A stretch of DNA of 64,000 nt from Acidobacteriota bacterium (GTDB lineage Bacteria > Acidobacteriota > Blastocatellia > Pyrinomonadales > Pyrinomonadaceae), in assembly GCA_016715115.1 (NCBI GenBank), contig JADKBM010000011.1, positions 248,001-312,000 of the forward strand, read 5' to 3'. The position numbers and the translations under genes were made by a program. A model generated the notes under the pieces. It was not told the DNA's origin. It worked only from the letters and a program-made list of their open reading frames with translations, and did no database searches. Below are positions 43,870-52,966 of this stretch, piece by piece. Each line of letters begins with the position of its first letter. The stretch's first letter is position 1.

Positions 43870-44157
43870 GAAGTGAGAACTGGGAAGTGAGAACTGGGAA
43901 GTGAGAACTGGGAAGTGAGAACTGAGAAGTGAGGAGTGGGAACTGGGAAGTGAGAACTGGGAAGTGAGAACTGGGAAGTGAGAAGTGGGAACTGAGAAGT
44001 GGGAAGTGAGAAGTGGGAAGTGAGAAGTGGGAACTGGGAAGTGAGAACTGGGAAGTGCGAAGTGGTGAGAAGTGGGAACTGGGAAGTGAGAGATGCAGTT
44101 CCCGAATTCTCAGTTCTCACTTCCCACTTCCCAGTTCCAGAAGTGAGAGTTTAGAAA
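43855..44157. repeat. Heptamer array of GAACTGG / GAAGTGA (14-bp double unit) with inverted arm
   Basis: More than fifteen units of GAACTGG, GAAGTGA and close variants run in strict 7-base phase from 43855 to about 44090. An inverted arm (TCTCAGTTCTCACTTCCCAC and neighbours) lies at about 44105-44150. Together they could form a very long hairpin. The same 14-bp unit recurs at 59533-59609. It splits an ABC exporter operon and supplies the stop codon of the ATPase gene. Apart from a leader to the four-helix-bundle gene, the gap to 44227 holds nothing else. Confidence 0.9.
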
Positions 44158-44226
44158 TTTATATCTCTGGGGAAAATGACCGAATACTCAAAGGAAGAAA
44201 CAAACACAAAAAAGGGGAGAGAAGAA

Positions 44227-44580
44227 ATGAAAACAAACATACTCAAAGAAAAATCTTACAAATTTGCATTGCGCACGGTTCGACTCGGATTGATGCTCCA
44301 AAGAGAGAAGAAGGTATTCATTCTGTCGAGGCAGATAATGCGTTCCGGAACCTCAATCGGGGCGAATATCGAGGAATCGTATCAAGGTGAATCGCGGGCC
44401 GATTTCATTCACAAACTTTCGATCGCAAACAAGGAAGCGTTTGAAACAAACTACTGGTTACGACTTTTGAAAGATGTTGAACTGGCTGAAACTGAAGTCG
44501 TCGAGTCACTCTTGATGGGCTGTGACGGTCTTCAGCGAATGCTCGTAGCTTCGATCAAGACCGCAAAGTCGAGGGCTTAG
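44227..44580 (+). CDS. Four-helix-bundle protein (S23 / 23S rRNA intervening-sequence family)
   Basis: 117 residues from ATG 44227, which has GGGAGAGAAGAA just upstream; an ATG at 44176 would add 17 residues without such a site. LKEKSYKFALRTVRLGLML, SRQIMRSGTSIGANIEESYQ and FIHKLSIANKEAFETNYWLR are the family pattern. The codon use looks more AT-rich than its neighbours. The gene sits in the middle of an ABC transporter operon between two repeat arrays, which suggests insertion. Function unknown. Confidence 0.9.
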   Translation: MKTNILKEKSYKFALRTVRLGLMLQREKKVFILSRQIMRSGTSIGANIEESYQGESRADFIHKLSIANKEAFETNYWLRLLKDVELAETEVVESLLMGCDGLQRMLVASIKTAKSRA

Positions 44581-44583
44581 ATT

Positions 44584-44622
44584 CGAGTTCTAAGTTCTCA
44601 ATTCTCAGTTTTCAGATTGCTT
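44584..44622. repeat. Short heptamer array (AGTTCTA / AGTTCTC / AATTCTC words)
   Basis: The words run AGTTCTA-AGTTCTC-AATTCTC-AGTTTTC-AGATTGC. They are the reverse complement of the GAGAACT phase in the array at 43855-44157, on the other side of the four-helix-bundle gene. The gene is thus enclosed by inverted arms of the same word family. Confidence 0.75.
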
Positions 44623-44627
44623 AATTT

Positions 44628-45980
44628 ATGAAGAAGTTTTTCGCCGTCGTCAGGCACGAATATCGGAAGATCGTCCTCAAATGGACGTTCCTTCTCGGAA
44701 CATTGCTTTTTCCGGTGATCGCCGCGGGCTTTGCGGTCGTGCCGGCGATCATTTTTTCGATCAAGGGCGAACCGACGCGGATCGCGGTCGTCGACCGAAC
44801 CGGAACGATCGCGCCCCGTCTGCGTGAGAATCTCTCGAGTGAAAGAATGCGCGCGAGGGCCGAGAAGGCCGCCAAGGAAGCGTTCAAAGAGATCAAGACC
44901 AATCAGCAGGAAAAGCTCAAGAACGATATGGCGAAGTTTCAGGACAGCTTCGCGTTCGTGAACTTCGACGCCGCCGGAAAACCCGATGAGCAGATCCGTA
45001 CGGAACTCTCGATCAGCGTCAAAAAGGGTGAACTCGACGCCTATCTAATAATCCCCGATAACTACGGCGATCAAAACGCGAACTTCGAGTTTTTCTCGCG
45101 AAGGTCCGGCGACATCATCATCAACGAAACGCTCAAGGACGCGCTCGACACGGCCGTACGTTCACAGCGTTTGGCCGACGCGAACATCAGCGAACAGCAG
45201 CTTGAAAGCTTGAGCCGCAAGGTCAAGTGGGACGTAAAGAAGATCGACCAGAGCGGAACCGAAAAGGACGACGGCGGCGGTTTTCTGGCCGGATTTGCGA
45301 TCGCTTTTATGATCTATCTCAACCTCGCGATCTACGGTCAGATGATTATGTCGGCGGTTGTCGAAGAAAAGGAAACGCGGATCGCCGAGATCCTCTTCTC
45401 GTCGGCGCGACCGTTTCAGCTTCTGATGGGCAAACTCGTCGGCGTCGCGCTCGCGGGTTTGACTCAGTTCGGCATCTGGGTCATTTCGGCGGCGGTCGTA
45501 TTGGCCTTGTTGGCTCCGATGCTGATCGCTTCCGGGCTCGATCTGCCGCTTCCGGCGATAACGCCGCTGGCGATCGTTTACTTCCTGATCTTTTTCGTCA
45601 TCGGATTTCTTCTTTACGCGTCGATTTTCGCGCTCATCGGATCGATGGTCACGACAGTCCAGGAAGGCGGACAGTTTGCGTTTCTGCCGGTAATGCTGAT
45701 GCTGACGGGTTTCTATTTCAGTTTCGCGGTGATTCGCGACCCGAATTCGTCGATGTCGTTCTGGGCGTCGGTCGCGCCGTTCGTCGCGCCGATGACGATG
45801 CCGGTTCGTGTGCTTCAGGAGATGCCGCCGTTCTGGCACATCGCGCTGTCGATCGGCGTCAACGTGTTGGCGATTTGCGCGATGATCTGGCTCGCCTCTC
45901 GGGTCTATCGGGTAGGGATGCTGATGTACGGCAAACGGGCGACGATCCCCGAAGTTTGGCGTTGGATCAGAATGAGGTAA
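44628..45980 (+). CDS. ABC-2 type permease (NatB-like)
   Basis: 450 residues. It has a first span (LLGTLLFPVIAAGFAVVPAI), a large extracytoplasmic domain (about 60-215) and then at least five spans in the C-terminal half (FLAGFAIAFMIYLNLAIYGQ, VGVALAGLTQFGIWVISAAV, LAIVYFLIFFVIGFLLYASI). The EEKETRIAEILFSSARPFQL segment is the conserved coupling region. It should export an unidentified substrate with the ATPase at 42955-43869. Confidence 0.9.
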   Translation: MKKFFAVVRHEYRKIVLKWTFLLGTLLFPVIAAGFAVVPAIIFSIKGEPTRIAVVDRTGTIAPRLRENLSSERMRARAEKAAKEAFKEIKTNQQEKLKNDMAKFQDSFAFVNFDAAGKPDEQIRTELSISVKKGELDAYLIIPDNYGDQNANFEFFSRRSGDIIINETLKDALDTAVRSQRLADANISEQQLESLSRKVKWDVKKIDQSGTEKDDGGGFLAGFAIAFMIYLNLAIYGQMIMSAVVEEKETRIAEILFSSARPFQLLMGKLVGVALAGLTQFGIWVISAAVVLALLAPMLIASGLDLPLPAITPLAIVYFLIFFVIGFLLYASIFALIGSMVTTVQEGGQFAFLPVMLMLTGFYFSFAVIRDPNSSMSFWASVAPFVAPMTMPVRVLQEMPPFWHIALSIGVNVLAICAMIWLASRVYRVGMLMYGKRATIPEVWRWIRMR

Positions 45981-45987
45981 ATTGGAG

Positions 45988-46533
45988 ATGGGAGTCGAAA
46001 TTGAAAAGAAATACAGGCTGACCGACGAACAGTTTTCGGCTGTTCAGGAAGCGTTGGCTGAATTTGGAGCCGAGTATGTCGGCGAAGATTTCGAAGAGAA
46101 CTCGATCTACGGCGGCGGTGCGCTCGACGAGCGGCGCGCGATTCTCCGGATCCGGCGCACGGCCGAGAAGACGTTCTTGACCTTCAAGGAGCGAATTGAT
46201 AACGATCTGGCGATCAAGCACCAGACGGAACATGAAACGGCAGTCGACGATGCCGCGGAACTCGCGCGGATCGTCGAGGCGCTCGGTTTCGAGGTTCGCG
46301 TTGTCTATGAGAAACGCCGCAAGACCTGGAAATTTCGGTCGGTCGAGGTCGTTCTCGACGAGCTGCCGTTCGGGCGTTTTATGGAGATCGAGGGCACGGT
46401 AATGACGATCGCGGAAGCCGAAATGCTTCTCGGCGCCGAAGAATTCGGGGCCGTCCACGAGAGTTATCCGGCGCTGACGTGGAATCTCGGTCAACGGAAG
46501 GGAAATCGGGTCGAGGCGCGCTTCGGCCCGTAA
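45988..46533 (+). CDS. CYTH domain protein (class IV adenylate cyclase / triphosphatase fold)
   Basis: 181 residues from ATG 45988; a TTG two codons earlier is also possible. The N-terminal VEIEKKYRL carries the ExExK signature, followed by RAILRIRRT, FLTFKERI and VYEKRRKTWKFR, which match the acidic and basic tunnel residues of CYTH enzymes. Members hydrolyse inorganic or thiamine triphosphate or make cAMP; which applies cannot be told. It lies 7 bp after the ABC permease gene. Confidence 0.88.
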   Translation: MGVEIEKKYRLTDEQFSAVQEALAEFGAEYVGEDFEENSIYGGGALDERRAILRIRRTAEKTFLTFKERIDNDLAIKHQTEHETAVDDAAELARIVEALGFEVRVVYEKRRKTWKFRSVEVVLDELPFGRFMEIEGTVMTIAEAEMLLGAEEFGAVHESYPALTWNLGQRKGNRVEARFGP

Positions 46534-46543
46534 CGGAGGCATT

Positions 46544-47317
46544 ATGAAGGTCCACACAGTAATTGCGCTTTGCGCTGCGCTTCTGGCCGGATGTTCGGCC
46601 ATCAAAGAATCCAACACCTCAAATCGCGAAACGGCGAACGCCGTTCCGGCAAAAAGCAATACAAACACCGTTGCCAACGTTGCGCCGCCGGTTAACGGCG
46701 CGCGGACAGGCGAAAAAGTTGACAATGTCGTCGAGTTTGACTTTAAGAATGGAATTCCGGCCGGTTGGGACAAACTCGATCCCGAAACATCGAATCCGTC
46801 AGGTTGGGACACCTCGAACGGGGTCCTGAAACTCAGGATTCCGGGCGGAAAGGATCTTTACGGCGATAACCGGCTTTCGCCGCGACTGATCAGGAACGTG
46901 ACCGGCGATTTCGAGATCGAAACGAGGCTCAAGTTCGCGCCGAAATCCGACTATCAAGGCGCCGGGCTTTTGATTTTCAGAAACGACAATAACTTCATAC
47001 GGCTCGAACGCGGGCTTGGCGGCATCGGCGGAGGCGGGGACGGGATCAAATTCGCCCGCGCCGAAGACGAGAGTTTCGACGAAGTCGCGAAGCCGGCCAA
47101 TTCCTCGACCAACGCCGCTGAAGTTGATCTGAAATTGAAACGCCGGGGCAAACTCATCACGGCGTTCTGGCGTCCCGCGGGAAAATCGGATTGGATCGAG
47201 GTCGGACAGGTCTCGAACTCCTATCCCGAAACGGTCGTTGTCGGCCTTATCGGCGTAAATACCGGTGAAGAGATAACGGCCGAATTCGCATACGTCAAGC
47301 TGTTGCCGAGCAGGTAA
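46544..47317 (+). CDS. Lipoprotein with LamG/concanavalin-like (DUF1080-type) domain
   Basis: 257 residues. GGAGG precedes the ATG. A lipoprotein signal (VIALCAALLAGC, Cys17) and an Asn/Thr/Ala-rich linker lead into a beta-sandwich domain (about 60-255) with DFEIETRLKFAPKSDYQGAG, FRNDNNFIRLERGL and ETVVVGLIGVNTGEEITAEF. This resembles DUF1080/LamG-like carbohydrate-binding or hydrolase domains. The target is unknown. A repeat array starts directly after the stop. Confidence 0.82.
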   Translation: MKVHTVIALCAALLAGCSAIKESNTSNRETANAVPAKSNTNTVANVAPPVNGARTGEKVDNVVEFDFKNGIPAGWDKLDPETSNPSGWDTSNGVLKLRIPGGKDLYGDNRLSPRLIRNVTGDFEIETRLKFAPKSDYQGAGLLIFRNDNNFIRLERGLGGIGGGGDGIKFARAEDESFDEVAKPANSSTNAAEVDLKLKRRGKLITAFWRPAGKSDWIEVGQVSNSYPETVVVGLIGVNTGEEITAEFAYVKLLPSR

Positions 47318-47468
47318 CAGAGTGCAGAGTGCAGAGTGCAGAGTGCAGAGTGCAGATTGCAGAGTGCAGAGTGGAGAGTGCAGAGTTCGACAGAAATTTG
47401 AACCCTGCCTTGCGCCCAACCGTTGTGCACTATGCACTATGCACTATGCACTATGCACTATGCACTAA
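47318..47468. repeat. Two heptamer arrays: AGAGTGC, then TGCACTA
   Basis: From 47318 the sequence reads AGAGTGC about nine times with single-base variants, ending near 47386. After about 40 bases, TGCACTA is repeated five times (47427-47467). Both have a 7-base period; the two words are partly complementary (GCAC/GTGC). They lie between convergent genes. Confidence 0.88.
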
Positions 47469-47475
47469 GTCCGCT

Positions 47476-50271
47476 TCAGTTGATCCGCTGAAATCCGGTC
47501 AATTGGATGTTCTGGAACGCCGGCGTTCCGGGCGGCAGGCGCGCGGGATCGAGGAATGTCGTGTCAAAGACCCAATTTCGCGTCGGCGGATTGTAAACCT
47601 TCGAGCAGCACTTGAACGCACCGTTGTTGTTGCGCGAATTGAAGAGGTTGATCAGTGAGCCGGAGTAGTTTAGCCGAACGTTCGACCAATTCTCGAGAAA
47701 CCGCTTGAAGTTATGGACTCCTCCGGTCAGGCGCGGATCGCTGCCGCCTTGATTCGGGGAGTTTTCAAAACTGCTTCTGGCGTCTCCGGCAAGCATCGCG
47801 AAGCGCACCGTCGTTTCGGTAGCGGTTCGTTGCGAAAGAGCGAAAGGATATCGAAAACTCCGTGAATCGGTCCAACCGTTCGACAGTATGATCACCGCAT
47901 CCGAAACGACCGACGCCGGAATATGCGCCGTGGTGTTTTGCGGATTGTAATTGGTCGAAGGCGTCGGCGAACCGACCGAACTTATGCCGGTGGCGTTGTA
48001 GTTTCCCTGAACGTAGACCGCGTTTTCCGAAGCCACCGTGAATCCTTTTGTGTTGAGCGGATTGGCCGCATCATAGGTTCCGGGCAGCCTTTGGCCGTTT
48101 ATCAGGCGAACGGCGCGACGGTAAAAGGCGTGGTCGAGGACGGCGGCCGACGCCGGCGATTCCGACGTTCCGCTTCCGGTGAAGCGAACCGCTTCGTTGA
48201 AGTAATCCGCATCCAGCGAATTATTGTTGTTCACGTCTTCGCCGGGCTGCAGAATTCCGTCGTTGTTGCCGAAGATATCCTCCATATCGTACTCGCCGTC
48301 AAAGTCCGCGTCGCCGCGGCGGTCGGAAACGTAAAGGACCCAACCGTTTGCTTCGGGAACGTCGGTGTGCCGAAGAGCTCGTCCGTTGGCCGCGCTGAAC
48401 AGCGTTCCGGCTGCGGGCATCGATAAGTTGTAGCTGCCGTCGAGGAAGTTCTTGAGATTAGTGACGTCGATGTCGATCACGCTCATCACGCCGGCCTTCG
48501 GCACATTCGCGCCGTAAACGGTACCGGTGTTGATGTCGTCGTTGTACAGACCTTCACGGGTGTCGAACATCTCGATCGGAAAGGGGACGACGCGTCGGAA
48601 CTTGGTCGGATCGTCGACCGTCGCCGCGTATTTTCGATAGTCGCCGCTGAAATTCCCGGTCGTGCCATTGTCGATGCCGTTGCAGGTCGTATATGACGAA
48701 TTGGTGCATTCGTCGGCGAGCACGAGATTGTAGGTCGTGCCGTTCCACGTGTACGAGGTTGCATAGTTCGTGTCGGTCGAATTGAGTGCGACGCCCGGCA
48801 TCAACCAGCGCTGCATTTTGACGATCGACCGGCTGTCCTTGTTTCCGTAGCTGGCGATCGCGAATTTCGTGTTTCCGCTGACGGTTATCACCGGCGCGGG
48901 TTCGGTCAGGCCGAGACTAAGGATGTCTTCGGTGACGTCTCGGCTCTGAATCGTGTTGTCGACCGGGTTGAACCCGACCATTTCGATCTTGATCCAGGTT
49001 TGCTTGCCCGAAACGTAGATCCGGTCGCCGTTGAGTTGTGTTGCTTGATAACCGTCGGCCATCGCCTTCGGCAGATATCCTCGGGCCTGGCCGAACGGGG
49101 CATCCGTGCCGTCACCGGTGGCCGCGCCGTCGAGCCGCACGCCGCACGCGGTCGAGATCGGCGCCGTGCCGCTGCCCGAAGCGCATCCGGGCAGTTTTGC
49201 CTTGCTGTCGGCGAGCGAAACGCGAAGTCCCGGCTTGTTGTAGTAACGCTCTTTTCCGGTAATGATGGTGTCGGCGGAGGCAGTCGTGACGGGCGCGATT
49301 CCGATGCCGTCGTTGAACAGGTCGCCGACGGCCCGGCCGCGCTTGATCAGCTCGATGTAGTCGAGCGCGTTGCCGTTGATCGTGCTCGCGATTTTGAGCG
49401 GCAGGTCGAGGCGGCGCTGCTCCGAAAGCAGATTCCCCTGGAACAGGTTTTTGCTTGTCGGCCAGCCGCCGTTTCGATAGACGACCGGCATATCAGGATT
49501 CGTAAACAACGCGTTGCCGGACGCCGGGTTCTTAAGGGCGCTTCCCATCGTATGCGTCAGCTTGACGTACGTCCCGGAGCCGTTCTTTATCCAGACATTC
49601 TCGTCCCATTGCGTCCACGGACGGCCGTTGCGGCCGACATCGGTCAAAACGTGGCCGACTGCCGAGACGCGCGATGAGAAATAGAGCCCGGTCTGTGCCA
49701 TCAGAAAGAGATTGCCGTTCGCGTGCACGCGGCCGCCAAAGTCGAAGCGCGGTCCCGGATGGAATTCGAGATCATCGTCGTAGAAGATCCCGAACTGGAA
49801 GATCGGCACGCGGTTATTGAAGAACTTCCTTTGCAGCGCAACCTGCACTCCGGACGATCTTTCCGTCGCCGTCGACTGGATCTGCCATTCGTCGCGAAGC
49901 GCGTTAAGGCCTTGAAGCAGTTCGCCGCTCATCACGACCGTCTCGGTAGCTTTTGTTTGCCGGATGTCCTGGTTAAAGTTGTATGATTCGTCGAAACCCG
50001 GCGGCAGCAGGTCCATCACGTGCTGGAGATCGCTGGGTGCCGGTGAGAGTTTTTGATCGAAGATCTTGTCGAAGTTTCGCGTCATCACTTCAAGACTTCC
50101 CTGGGCGGCGGCGAAGGTCTTCGACTCCGCGGCATCGTTCGACGTCGCGATCGTTTCGTTCGTCGTCCGCGTCACGGCGAGCGCGACGAATGCCGAAAGC
50201 AGCGTCAGCACCAAAAGCGCGATGACCATTGCCGAACCCTTTTCATTCGATTTCGAGAAAAACTTTTTCAT
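47476..50271 (-). CDS. Large PilX-like minor pilin / pilus-associated protein
   Basis: 931 residues from ATG 50271 (GGGAG eight bases upstream; a TTG seven codons earlier is less likely). The N terminus, KGSAMVIALLVLTLLSAFVA, is a PilX/GspK-like pseudopilin segment. The very long extracytoplasmic part has DDDLEFHPGPRFDFGGRVHA and GNLFLMAQTGLYFS. It is several times longer than typical PilX and may carry an adhesive or cell-surface domain. It is the last gene of a four-gene pilin operon and lies 50 bp after the PilW-like gene. Confidence 0.8.
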   Translation of the reverse strand: MKKFFSKSNEKGSAMVIALLVLTLLSAFVALAVTRTTNETIATSNDAAESKTFAAAQGSLEVMTRNFDKIFDQKLSPAPSDLQHVMDLLPPGFDESYNFNQDIRQTKATETVVMSGELLQGLNALRDEWQIQSTATERSSGVQVALQRKFFNNRVPIFQFGIFYDDDLEFHPGPRFDFGGRVHANGNLFLMAQTGLYFSSRVSAVGHVLTDVGRNGRPWTQWDENVWIKNGSGTYVKLTHTMGSALKNPASGNALFTNPDMPVVYRNGGWPTSKNLFQGNLLSEQRRLDLPLKIASTINGNALDYIELIKRGRAVGDLFNDGIGIAPVTTASADTIITGKERYYNKPGLRVSLADSKAKLPGCASGSGTAPISTACGVRLDGAATGDGTDAPFGQARGYLPKAMADGYQATQLNGDRIYVSGKQTWIKIEMVGFNPVDNTIQSRDVTEDILSLGLTEPAPVITVSGNTKFAIASYGNKDSRSIVKMQRWLMPGVALNSTDTNYATSYTWNGTTYNLVLADECTNSSYTTCNGIDNGTTGNFSGDYRKYAATVDDPTKFRRVVPFPIEMFDTREGLYNDDINTGTVYGANVPKAGVMSVIDIDVTNLKNFLDGSYNLSMPAAGTLFSAANGRALRHTDVPEANGWVLYVSDRRGDADFDGEYDMEDIFGNNDGILQPGEDVNNNNSLDADYFNEAVRFTGSGTSESPASAAVLDHAFYRRAVRLINGQRLPGTYDAANPLNTKGFTVASENAVYVQGNYNATGISSVGSPTPSTNYNPQNTTAHIPASVVSDAVIILSNGWTDSRSFRYPFALSQRTATETTVRFAMLAGDARSSFENSPNQGGSDPRLTGGVHNFKRFLENWSNVRLNYSGSLINLFNSRNNNGAFKCCSKVYNPPTRNWVFDTTFLDPARLPPGTPAFQNIQLTGFQRIN

Positions 50272-50321
50272 ACCGCTAACTCCCTCATTCAAAAACGATT
50301 GAACAACTTGCGTCGTTCATA

Positions 50322-51395
50322 TTATCCGGCGTCATACTCGAGATTTCTGGTGCTGAAGACAGCCGAAAGTGTCACCGTGTCCGGGCGACCCGTTTGCTCG
50401 TCATTTTCCGTTCCCTGGACTCTGATGCTGACGTTGATCTGGCGCACGGCGTTGAACGCCGCCGGATCGTCGTCGGCGGTTCCGGCGAGTCCGTCGGGGC
50501 CGACCGACGGGTTGTCGTGGACCGTGCCGTCTTCGAGAACGTAGCGAATCTGAAAGTTCTCGATACTGTACGCGACCGGCAGTTCCTGAATTTGGGCCGA
50601 TGCTGCGGCACCCGTATTGTTGCCGAACACCATTCGAACCAAAGTGCCGTCCGCCCTCACCTTGTAAGCGACCCAAATGAACCTTTTTACGGAAGCGACG
50701 TACGTCGTGCAGTTTTCAGTGATGATCGCCGTGCATTTTTGAAGAAGGCTGACGTTCGTTCCGACACCGTCGAGCGGCTGATTGATGCCGAGCGCGTCAT
50801 TCGGAGCGACGTCGATCTGGCTCGTCGACGGGCGGCTCGTCGCCATCACCGCGACTTGCGAACTGTCCGATTCGACAAGATACAGATCGTGCTGGGAGGT
50901 ATTTGTCGCGTGGCTCGCCTGGGTCTGAAGTCGAACGGTCGAGGGAGCACCGGGCGCGGCTGCGGCGTTGGTCAGCGAGATGACATTTGTCGCGTTGAAT
51001 GCCGTGTCGCGATAAGAAAATGAGATCAGGTCGGTTCGAACCGTCGGGTCGGTGCTCAGTAAGTTGAAAAAAAGGTCGTTTCCGCCGATCACCGCCGGCA
51101 AAATATCGCGTTCGGCGTCCGCGTCGGGCGTCAGCCCGAGCTTCGTCGCAACAAAGTTGTCCGGCACCATTGCGCCATTGCGGTTGTAGCTTAAGCCGGC
51201 GTTGAGCGCGTCACGGCCGATAATGTGCATCGCGGCCCGCGCGTTTTTGAGAATGTCCGACCGTCTGCTCGCCCGGTTGCGATCGATCAAACCGACTTGC
51301 AAAAGCCCGTAAACGGTTCCGATGACGATCATAAAGATCACCATCGACACGATCATTTCGACGATCGAAAATCCTTTTTGATTCGTTCGGTTCAT
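50322..51395 (-). CDS. PilW-like prepilin
   Basis: 357 residues. KGFSIVEMIVSMVIFMIVIG is a classic prepilin leader and hydrophobic helix, with Glu at position +5 of the mature protein (cleavage after Gly8, before Phe). The rest is a large beta-rich head, as in PilW minor pilins. It starts 6 bp after the PilV-like gene. The pre-peptide should be cleaved and methylated by PilD; no pilD gene is in the window. Confidence 0.87.
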   Translation of the reverse strand: MNRTNQKGFSIVEMIVSMVIFMIVIGTVYGLLQVGLIDRNRASRRSDILKNARAAMHIIGRDALNAGLSYNRNGAMVPDNFVATKLGLTPDADAERDILPAVIGGNDLFFNLLSTDPTVRTDLISFSYRDTAFNATNVISLTNAAAAPGAPSTVRLQTQASHATNTSQHDLYLVESDSSQVAVMATSRPSTSQIDVAPNDALGINQPLDGVGTNVSLLQKCTAIITENCTTYVASVKRFIWVAYKVRADGTLVRMVFGNNTGAAASAQIQELPVAYSIENFQIRYVLEDGTVHDNPSVGPDGLAGTADDDPAAFNAVRQINVSIRVQGTENDEQTGRPDTVTLSAVFSTRNLEYDAG

Positions 51396-51401
51396 ATTTC
51401 T

Positions 51402-51980
51402 TTACTCCGCGTAGTTCGTGATGATCGTCGAAACCGTCTGTTCGCGCTGCAGTTGATTTATCTGATAGCGGACCGTGACGTCGATCCGGCGCCGGGCGAT
51501 GGCGTGCGGCGGAGACGGGCGTTCCGCATCCTGCAGATCGGTGATAACCACGCGGCGCTGGAATCCGACTATCACCTGGCTGTTGTTCGACGGACGTCCC
51601 GGCACCTGACAGACTTGTTCTTCGGGGCACGAGTCGTCGGCGGTTCCGGCCAATCCGTCCCATCCCATATCCTCGCGTATCGGAGTGAAGCCGTTGACGA
51701 AAACTCCCTGGGGAACGGTGTTCACCGGATTGGTCCCGACGTTGCCGACGGCGTCCCAGCCTGCGATCGAGCCGTCGCGCGCGATGTCGCGGGCCGAGAA
51801 GATCGACTCGATCGTTGAGAGGGCCATTTGTTTGGCGATTACCTGTTTCTCGCTCTCGAATGACCGGATCAGATTCGCGGTCAGAGCTGACGTAGACGCC
51901 AGCAATCCGATAAACAGAATGACGAGTGCGATCATTACGTCGACGTATGAAAAACCGCCTTCACTTTCTTTTGAAATCAT
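51402..51980 (-). CDS. PilV-like prepilin
   Basis: 192 residues with the leader GGFSYVDVMIALVILFIGLL. The canonical Glu+5 is replaced by Asp (FSYVD), which occurs in some PilV proteins. GAGAG precedes the ATG. It is followed by a soluble domain with two Cys (SCPEEQVCQVPG). It sits between the FimT-like and PilW-like genes. Confidence 0.84.
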   Translation of the reverse strand: MISKESEGGFSYVDVMIALVILFIGLLASTSALTANLIRSFESEKQVIAKQMALSTIESIFSARDIARDGSIAGWDAVGNVGTNPVNTVPQGVFVNGFTPIREDMGWDGLAGTADDSCPEEQVCQVPGRPSNNSQVIVGFQRRVVITDLQDAERPSPPHAIARRRIDVTVRYQINQLQREQTVSTIITNYAE

Positions 51981-52013
51981 TTTTCTCTCGCTTGATAAGT
52001 ATGTGTCGCGTCA

Positions 52014-52697
52014 TCAATTGCCGGTTTGTCCGCCGCCGTAGGCACCCGAACGCCGTGTGTCTTTCCATTTGTTTGTCGATGCCAGTGCGCGGTCGTATTC
52101 CCAATATCGAACTGAACCGGTCGCCCCGACAATCGTAATGGCACGCGCGATATCGGATTCGTTCGGGGCGTCCTTTTTGGGGGACCAGATGAAGATCGTC
52201 GAGCCGGTCGCCGTCGAATTTGTGCCGATCGCGTCCGAGCCTTGATTGCTGACGGATCCGTTGCGCAGAAACCGCAATGTGCAGACATAATGCGTCAAGC
52301 TTCCGGGATGAAGGCTAGGGCGGAAGTCGGCGGCGGGAACAGGCAAGGACTCTTCGGGGTTGGTTGAGATATCGGACGGGCGAAGGCCGAGTCGAACGTC
52401 GGAGGCGGAAAACAGTTCGGTCGAGCGGATAACGATGTCATCGTCGGCGGTTGTCGGGGAGTTTTCGTCGATCAACCGGACCAATCCGTCGGTCACATCG
52501 ATTTCGACGCGCATCGTCTCTCGTTGCGTCAACGACCGTTGGCGGGCTTCCTGCAACGCGTCAACGATCCGCAGCGATTGTTCATCGGGGCGGAAAAGGC
52601 GTTGGTGCCCCGACAAATAGAACACCGAGAAACCCGACAGAATCAGGATCGTGACCATCACGATCATCAGTTCAACCAGTGAAAAACCGCGCGACAT
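52014..52697 (-). CDS. FimT/GspH-like pseudopilin
   Basis: 227 residues. RGFSLVELMIVMVTILILSG is the full type IV prepilin leader with Glu+5, and the head contains GspH-like features (LQEARQRSLTQRETMRVEID). First gene of the minor-pilin operon. GAGGTG lies six bases before the ATG. Minor pilins of this kind prime pilus assembly or form a tip complex. Major pilin and motor genes are not in the window. Confidence 0.87.
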   Translation of the reverse strand: MSRGFSLVELMIVMVTILILSGFSVFYLSGHQRLFRPDEQSLRIVDALQEARQRSLTQRETMRVEIDVTDGLVRLIDENSPTTADDDIVIRSTELFSASDVRLGLRPSDISTNPEESLPVPAADFRPSLHPGSLTHYVCTLRFLRNGSVSNQGSDAIGTNSTATGSTIFIWSPKKDAPNESDIARAITIVGATGSVRYWEYDRALASTNKWKDTRRSGAYGGGQTGN

Positions 52698-52812
52698 AAA
52701 CTACACCTCAAAACCAATCCAAAAAATGCACGAAACCCTGTTCCGAAAGCTGAGGTCTTTGTTGGAGGCGGTCATTCTGACCGATGCGTGACTCAAAAGA
52801 GTTCAGCTTGAC

Positions 52813-52840
52813 TTATTAAAAGAAAACAAACAATGTTCAA
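52813..52840 (-). promoter_or_regulatory. Possible sigma-70 promoter of the minor-pilin operon
   Basis: Read on the minus strand, TTGAAC (plus 52835-52840) and TAATAA (plus 52813-52818) are 16 bases apart, about 115 bases upstream of the FimT start. The 269-bp intergenic region also serves the divergent FHA gene, which has a weak TAAAAT at 52921-52926. Visual match only. Confidence 0.3.
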
Positions 52841-52966
52841 CATTTCCAGAAAAAAGTTCCAGAAGGCGAAAAAAATCCTGTTCACGGGCCGTTAAACTTC
52901 GATTTCGCAACTATTTCGGCTAAAATGACGGCATAAACAGATTTGCGTTCGCTTCTTTGGTAAGAA

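Noticed and set aside
43855..44157. CRISPR array
   Set aside because: Units are contiguous 7/14-bp words without spacers, and there is an inverted arm; there are no cas genes.
24451..44580. Diversity-generating retroelement accessory (Avd-like four-helix-bundle) genes
   Set aside because: Avd is also a four-helix bundle, but no reverse transcriptase, template or variable repeat pair is present near either gene.
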